Part shown: piece after piece, positions 41,437-44,903 of the stretch
How the letters are laid out: every line of letters starts with the position of its first letter
How positions within the stretch are numbered: the first letter of the stretch is position 1
Source: Bradyrhizobium ivorense
GTDB taxonomy: Bacteria; Pseudomonadota; Alphaproteobacteria; Rhizobiales; Xanthobacteraceae
Length of the DNA: 44,903 nt
Direction: 5' to 3'
Assembly (NCBI RefSeq): GCF_900696085.1
Contig: NZ_CAADFC020000006.1
Span: 1 to 44,903 of the forward strand
The notes under the pieces: generated by a model
The model's database searches: none
What the model was told of the DNA's origin: nothing
What the model saw: the letters and a program-made list of their open reading frames with translations, nothing else
Made by a program: the position numbers and the translations under genes

Positions 41437-43017
41437 ATGAACATTGCAAGCTTGCTCGCGAACACCGCCAGAAGCCAGGGCAACGAAACCGCCGTCTTTC
41501 ATGGCGAGCGCCCGGTATGGACGTATCGTGAGATGGCGCGGCGCGCGGCAACACTCGCACAGGGGTTGCAGCATCGACTGGGCGTCGCGCGCGGGGATCG
41601 GATCCTGCTCTGGGCGGGCAACAGCCCCGAATATGTCGAGGTCATCTTCGCTGCGTGGTTCGCGGGCGCCGTGATCGTTCCCGTCAACGTCGCGCTGCAT
41701 CCGCGAGAGGTCGCCTCGATCGCCAACGACTGCGGCGCCAGGGTCTGCTTCACGGCTATCGAGAAGGTCGGCCCGCTGCAAGAGTGCGCTCCCTCGCAGC
41801 ACGTGCCACGCATCCTGCCGATCGGGGATACTACGCTGAACGAGTTGCGCGGCGAGGAGCTCGGCCAGGCTGACGTCTCGTCGTCCGACACCGCATGGGT
41901 CTTCTACACCAGCGGCACGACGGGGCGCCCGAAGGGGGCGATGCTGAGCCACCAGAACCTTCTGGCGATGACGCTCTCCTATCTCGCCGACGTCGACTTC
42001 CTATCGCCGCAGGACAGCTTCTTCCACCTCGCGCCGCAGTCGCACGCGGCGGGGCTGCTGATGCTGGCGCATGTGATGAAGGGCGCGCGAAACGTCATCC
42101 CCGATCCGGCGGGTTTCGATCCGGACGACGTCTGCCGCCTGACGCGAACGTTCGGTTCGGTCACGAGCTTCATGTCGCCGACCATGCTCGGGCGCTTCAT
42201 CACGGCGTCCACCCTCGACGACGATGTGATCGCGCAAACGCGGACCGTCCTCTGCGGCGGGGCGCCGATCTATGTCGAGGACATGAAGCGTGCGCTCGAT
42301 GTCCTCGGGCCGAAGGTGTGGAACGGCTATGGCCAGGGCGAGGCGCCCTGCACCATATCAGCGCTGTCCAAGGCCTGGTTGGACCCGTCGCATCCGGATT
42401 TCGAGCGTCGCCTTGCGTCGGTCGGCGTCGCGAGAAGCGGCGTCGAGATTGCGGTACGAGCCGCGGACGGATCGTTGAGCCGAACGGGCAGCGGCGAGAT
42501 CGCGGTTCGGGGGCCGGTCGTGATGAGCGGCTATTGGCGAGACGAGCCGGCTACGCGCGCGGCATTACGTGAGGGGTGGTTGATGACCGGCGACCTCGGC
42601 GTGATCGATGACGATGGCCTGCTGACGCTGAAGGGCCGGGCCAAGGAACTGATCATCAGCGGCGGCTCGAACATCTATCCTCGCGAGGTCGAGGAGGTGT
42701 TGCTGCGGCATCCTGCTGTCGCGGAGGTCGCGGTCGTCGGCGTGCCCGATCCAGTATGGGGCGAGAATGTCGTGGCCTTCGTCGTGGCGCGAGCTGGGGA
42801 CGAGGTGACCGCTTCCGAGCTGGACGAATTGTGCCTGTCGCAGATTGCGCGCTTCAAGCGCCCGAAGGAATACCGCTTCCTGCCTGGATTGCCGAAGAAC
42901 AATGCGGGCAAGGTCCTCAAGCGTGAACTGCAGGCCAAATTAAGGTCTAACGCCGATTGCTTGGCACAAGTCCAAGGGCAGGTAGCTAGGACCGTTGGTT
43001 CCCATTCTTTGGAATGA
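41437..43017 (+). CDS. Acyl-CoA ligase (AMP-binding, class I adenylate-forming)
   Basis: 526 residues. P-loop TAWVFYTSGTTGRPKGAMLS, motif WNGYGQGEAP, TGDLGVIDDDGLLTLKGRAK (A8-like hinge) and C-terminal PKNNAGKVLKRELQAK with the catalytic Lys. Activates a carboxylic acid to its CoA thioester, supplying the thiolase and SDR with substrate. Start behind CAGGAGGCCAGGG, 21 bases after the thiolase; last gene of the operon. Confidence 0.93.
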   Translation: MNIASLLANTARSQGNETAVFHGERPVWTYREMARRAATLAQGLQHRLGVARGDRILLWAGNSPEYVEVIFAAWFAGAVIVPVNVALHPREVASIANDCGARVCFTAIEKVGPLQECAPSQHVPRILPIGDTTLNELRGEELGQADVSSSDTAWVFYTSGTTGRPKGAMLSHQNLLAMTLSYLADVDFLSPQDSFFHLAPQSHAAGLLMLAHVMKGARNVIPDPAGFDPDDVCRLTRTFGSVTSFMSPTMLGRFITASTLDDDVIAQTRTVLCGGAPIYVEDMKRALDVLGPKVWNGYGQGEAPCTISALSKAWLDPSHPDFERRLASVGVARSGVEIAVRAADGSLSRTGSGEIAVRGPVVMSGYWRDEPATRAALREGWLMTGDLGVIDDDGLLTLKGRAKELIISGGSNIYPREVEEVLLRHPAVAEVAVVGVPDPVWGENVVAFVVARAGDEVTASELDELCLSQIARFKRPKEYRFLPGLPKNNAGKVLKRELQAKLRSNADCLAQVQGQVARTVGSHSLE

Positions 43018-43213
43018 AAAACAGCTTACACATAAATACGGATTGACTGACACCTTTGCGCGATGGCGCGCGATAAACTACGGTTTCGTGCGCGTCGTTC
43101 ATTGATTGTGCCGAATGTAATGCCGACCTGCCGAGGGTCTGTGTGTCGGTTCTTTGGCGGCCAGCAAGGCCGCTCGCGCGAACAAAAGTCTTTCATTCTG
43201 CCCAGGAGACGCG

Positions 43214-43477
43214 TCAGTCCGCGACCTTGTCGAAGTCACACGCCATGAGTGCGGTTTCGGCCAGGCTGATAATGTCCACCCGTAGATCCGTGGTCGTCCC
43301 CTGACCGACAATGCCTTGCAGCGTCAGTTCTTCTCTGAGCGCTTCGATCATCCGTTTCATACGTCGCTGGTACTTGATGCTCGAGCATCCGTCGTCGTGA
43401 CTGAACATGTCGCGGGCTGCAGCTAGCGCTTTATCGATGAATCGCCAGGGGCAAAATGAGATGTCCAGCATGGACAT
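43214..43477 (-). CDS. Small hypothetical protein
   Basis: 87 residues from the ATG at 43477 (GGGGAAT 6 bases upstream; an upstream ATG at 43507 is weaker). MSMLDISFCPWRFIDKALAA, then SIKYQRRMKRMIEALREELT and DIISLAETALMACDFDKVAD. Helical, with three cysteines and no signal or membrane segment. I recognise no family. Lies in the convergent gap between the two CoA ligases. Confidence 0.5.
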   Translation of the reverse strand: MSMLDISFCPWRFIDKALAAARDMFSHDDGCSSIKYQRRMKRMIEALREELTLQGIVGQGTTTDLRVDIISLAETALMACDFDKVAD

Positions 43478-43591
43478 TGATTCCCCGAAAAGGTGCTGTC
43501 GGACCAAATTGGGAGCGATTTTCGGACATGGCCGATCGGCATTTCTGGCTGGCTGGCGCCGTCGGCCGATCGGGGCAGATTGGCTGCAGCC

Positions 43592-44903
43592 TCAGTCTTT
43601 GAGCCGCCGCCGCAACAGCTTGCCGGCCGGTGAGCGCGGCAACTCGGTAACGAAGCTGACATCGCGCGGCACCTTGTAGGGCGCCATGTTCTGGCGCGCC
43701 CATGCCACGAGCTTGGCGGTGTCCAGTTCGGCACGCGGGGCCAGGACGACGAAGGCTTTGACCACCTCGCCCTTGGTTGCGTCGGGCACGCCGATTACGG
43801 CCGACGCCGCCACGTCGGGGTGCTTGTTCAGAATCGACTCGACCTCTTCCGGGAACACGCTGTAGCCGGAGACCTTGATCATCTCCTTGAAGCGTCCCAT
43901 GAAGGTCAGATAGCCGTCGGCATCGAGGCGGCCCATGTCGCCGGTGTGCAGCCAACCGTTGCGCAGCGTTTCTGCGGTCGCGTCGGGACGATTGCGGTAA
44001 CCCTTGAATACGCCTGGACCGCGGATCATGATTTCGCCGGGGGCGCCGGCCGGCATGACCGTGCCGGAGTCGGGATCGACGATCCGGATCTCGTTGCCGG
44101 GCACCGGCCTGCCATGCGTGCCCCAGCGGATTGCGTTGCGCGGCATGAAGGTGTCGACCGTGTGGGTCTCGGTCAGCCCGTACGCCGCCTCGAAGCTCTC
44201 GCAGTTCGACGCGACGGTCTGCCATTGCCTGGCAAGCGCTTCAGTCCAGTCGATGCCGAAACTGGTCACGGGATTGACGCGGAGGCTTTTCAGCCTGAAG
44301 TCGGAAATGTTCGGGAGCTGCGTGACCGCGACGTTCATCGGCGCGATGCTGTACCACCAGCTCACCTGATAGCGGTCGATCGCCTGGGCTGTTACAAGCG
44401 GATCGAACCGGTACAGCAGCACGGACGTGGCGCCGGCATAGACCGGTGTATTGACGCCCATCACCATGCCGGCGATGTGATAAAGCGGCGCGATCGAGAG
44501 CAGCACGTCCTCGGCGCCGATCCCGTTGCAGGTCACGGTCGCGGCCGTCTTGAAGATGACGTTGCGATAGGACAGCATCGCCCCCTTGGGCCGACCCGTG
44601 CTGCCCGACGTGTAGATCATCAGCGCCGTATCGTTCATGTCGATCGCGACATCGCGGGGCGACGCACCGCTTGCGGTGACGGCGAGGAAGTCCTCGATCT
44701 CGCCGGCCATACCGGCCGGCCTGGAGGCGGATGCGAACAGCTCGTCGGGAACGCCGATCGGCGGCCGCTCGGGCAGCAGGTCCGGGTAGCGGACCACGAA
44801 GACATGCTCGAGCTTGGTCTTGTCACGGACCTGAGCCACGACCGGCAAGAGCGGTTCGGCCGCGACGATCACGCGCGCGCCGAGATCGTCGAGCTGATAG
44901 GCG
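43592..44903 (-). CDS. Acyl-CoA ligase (AMP-binding), partial at the window edge
   Basis: The frame is open to the end of the window, so the true start is outside. NDTALMIYTSGSTGRPKGAM is the P-loop, FEAAYGLTETHTVDTFMP motif 5, GWLHTGDMGRLDADGYLTFM and GRFKEMIKVSGYSVFPEEVE the hinge, and LPRSPAGKLLRRRLKD holds the catalytic Lys. A second fatty/aromatic acid-CoA ligase, convergent with the one ending at 43017 and only moderately similar to it. Probably belongs to another transcription unit beyond the window. Confidence 0.92.
   Translation of the reverse strand, partial: AYQLDDLGARVIVAAEPLLPVVAQVRDKTKLEHVFVVRYPDLLPERPPIGVPDELFASASRPAGMAGEIEDFLAVTASGASPRDVAIDMNDTALMIYTSGSTGRPKGAMLSYRNVIFKTAATVTCNGIGAEDVLLSIAPLYHIAGMVMGVNTPVYAGATSVLLYRFDPLVTAQAIDRYQVSWWYSIAPMNVAVTQLPNISDFRLKSLRVNPVTSFGIDWTEALARQWQTVASNCESFEAAYGLTETHTVDTFMPRNAIRWGTHGRPVPGNEIRIVDPDSGTVMPAGAPGEIMIRGPGVFKGYRNRPDATAETLRNGWLHTGDMGRLDADGYLTFMGRFKEMIKVSGYSVFPEEVESILNKHPDVAASAVIGVPDATKGEVVKAFVVLAPRAELDTAKLVAWARQNMAPYKVPRDVSFVTELPRSPAGKLLRRRLKD

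Noticed and set aside
40573..41952. Long minus-strand frame (about 459 codons)
   Set aside because: Antisense shadow of the thiolase and CoA ligase genes.
1..44903. CRISPR array, toxin-antitoxin, restriction or other defence system
   Set aside because: No regularly spaced repeats and no nuclease, methylase or antitoxin-like pair was recognisable; the accessory content is metabolic.

Overview
The window is GC-rich, with gene types and insertion sequences typical of an alphaproteobacterium of the Bradyrhizobium/Nitrobacteraceae kind: branched-chain-type ABC uptake operons, SDR/thiolase/CoA-ligase catabolic sets, TAT-exported alpha/beta hydrolases, small conserved rhizobial proteins, IS66 and IS21 elements, and many pseudogenes. 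The assignment is by gene repertoire, not by a marker gene. It reads as accessory, repeatedly rearranged DNA.

Layout. 1-772: end of an IS66-family element (tnpA, partial tnpB) abutting an M23 peptidase remnant. 773-6326: small genes and remnants: membrane proteins, a decayed serine recombinase, a frameshifted SGNH hydrolase, a Gly-rich secreted protein, a ClpP-like exported protein overlapping a stand-alone LuxR-type HTH, and the last 64 codons of an SDR gene. 6327-8805: complete IS21-family element (istA, istB, 5'-TGTCA ends). 8830-19153: a 10.3-kb segment bounded by two direct 47-bp copies of the 3' part of a CAU-anticodon tRNA gene. It contains one catabolic unit: a divergent MarR regulator, a flavin reductase, an HpaB-type monooxygenase, a cupin, a complete five-component branched-chain-type ABC importer, a DUF2848 protein and an amidase-signature hydrolase.

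19154-34513: a truncated papain-like peptidase gene, an NmrA-like SDR, an exported cupin, a tautomerase, an EamA permease and an AraC regulator. Then comes a block holding two copies of a DUF6875-type gene and an SDR gene, a DUF6130-type protein, a LysR regulator, a TAT epoxide hydrolase, a cytochrome P460 and a second TAT alpha/beta hydrolase. Three genes here (isochorismatase-like, alpha/beta hydrolase, enoyl-CoA hydratase) are broken by frameshifts or deletion. An 18-bp motif occurs three times at gene edges (23050, 24027, 34514). 34571-35760: a decayed 5-aminolevulinate synthase fragment and a junk zone with two more tRNA-derived pieces.

35760-44903: an AraC regulator divergent from a second catabolic operon (HSL-type esterase, TAT branched-chain-type substrate-binding protein, SDR, SCP2-type thiolase, acyl-CoA ligase), then a small unknown gene and a second acyl-CoA ligase running off the window.

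How the genes work together (inference). The first operon looks like import plus oxidation and hydrolysis of an aromatic or N-containing compound under MarR control. The second looks like ester hydrolysis, CoA activation, beta-oxidation-like dehydrogenation and thiolysis of an acyl substrate. The best candidate for something undescribed is the MarR/HpaB/cupin/ABC/DUF2848/amidase unit carried as a tRNA-repeat-bounded cassette.
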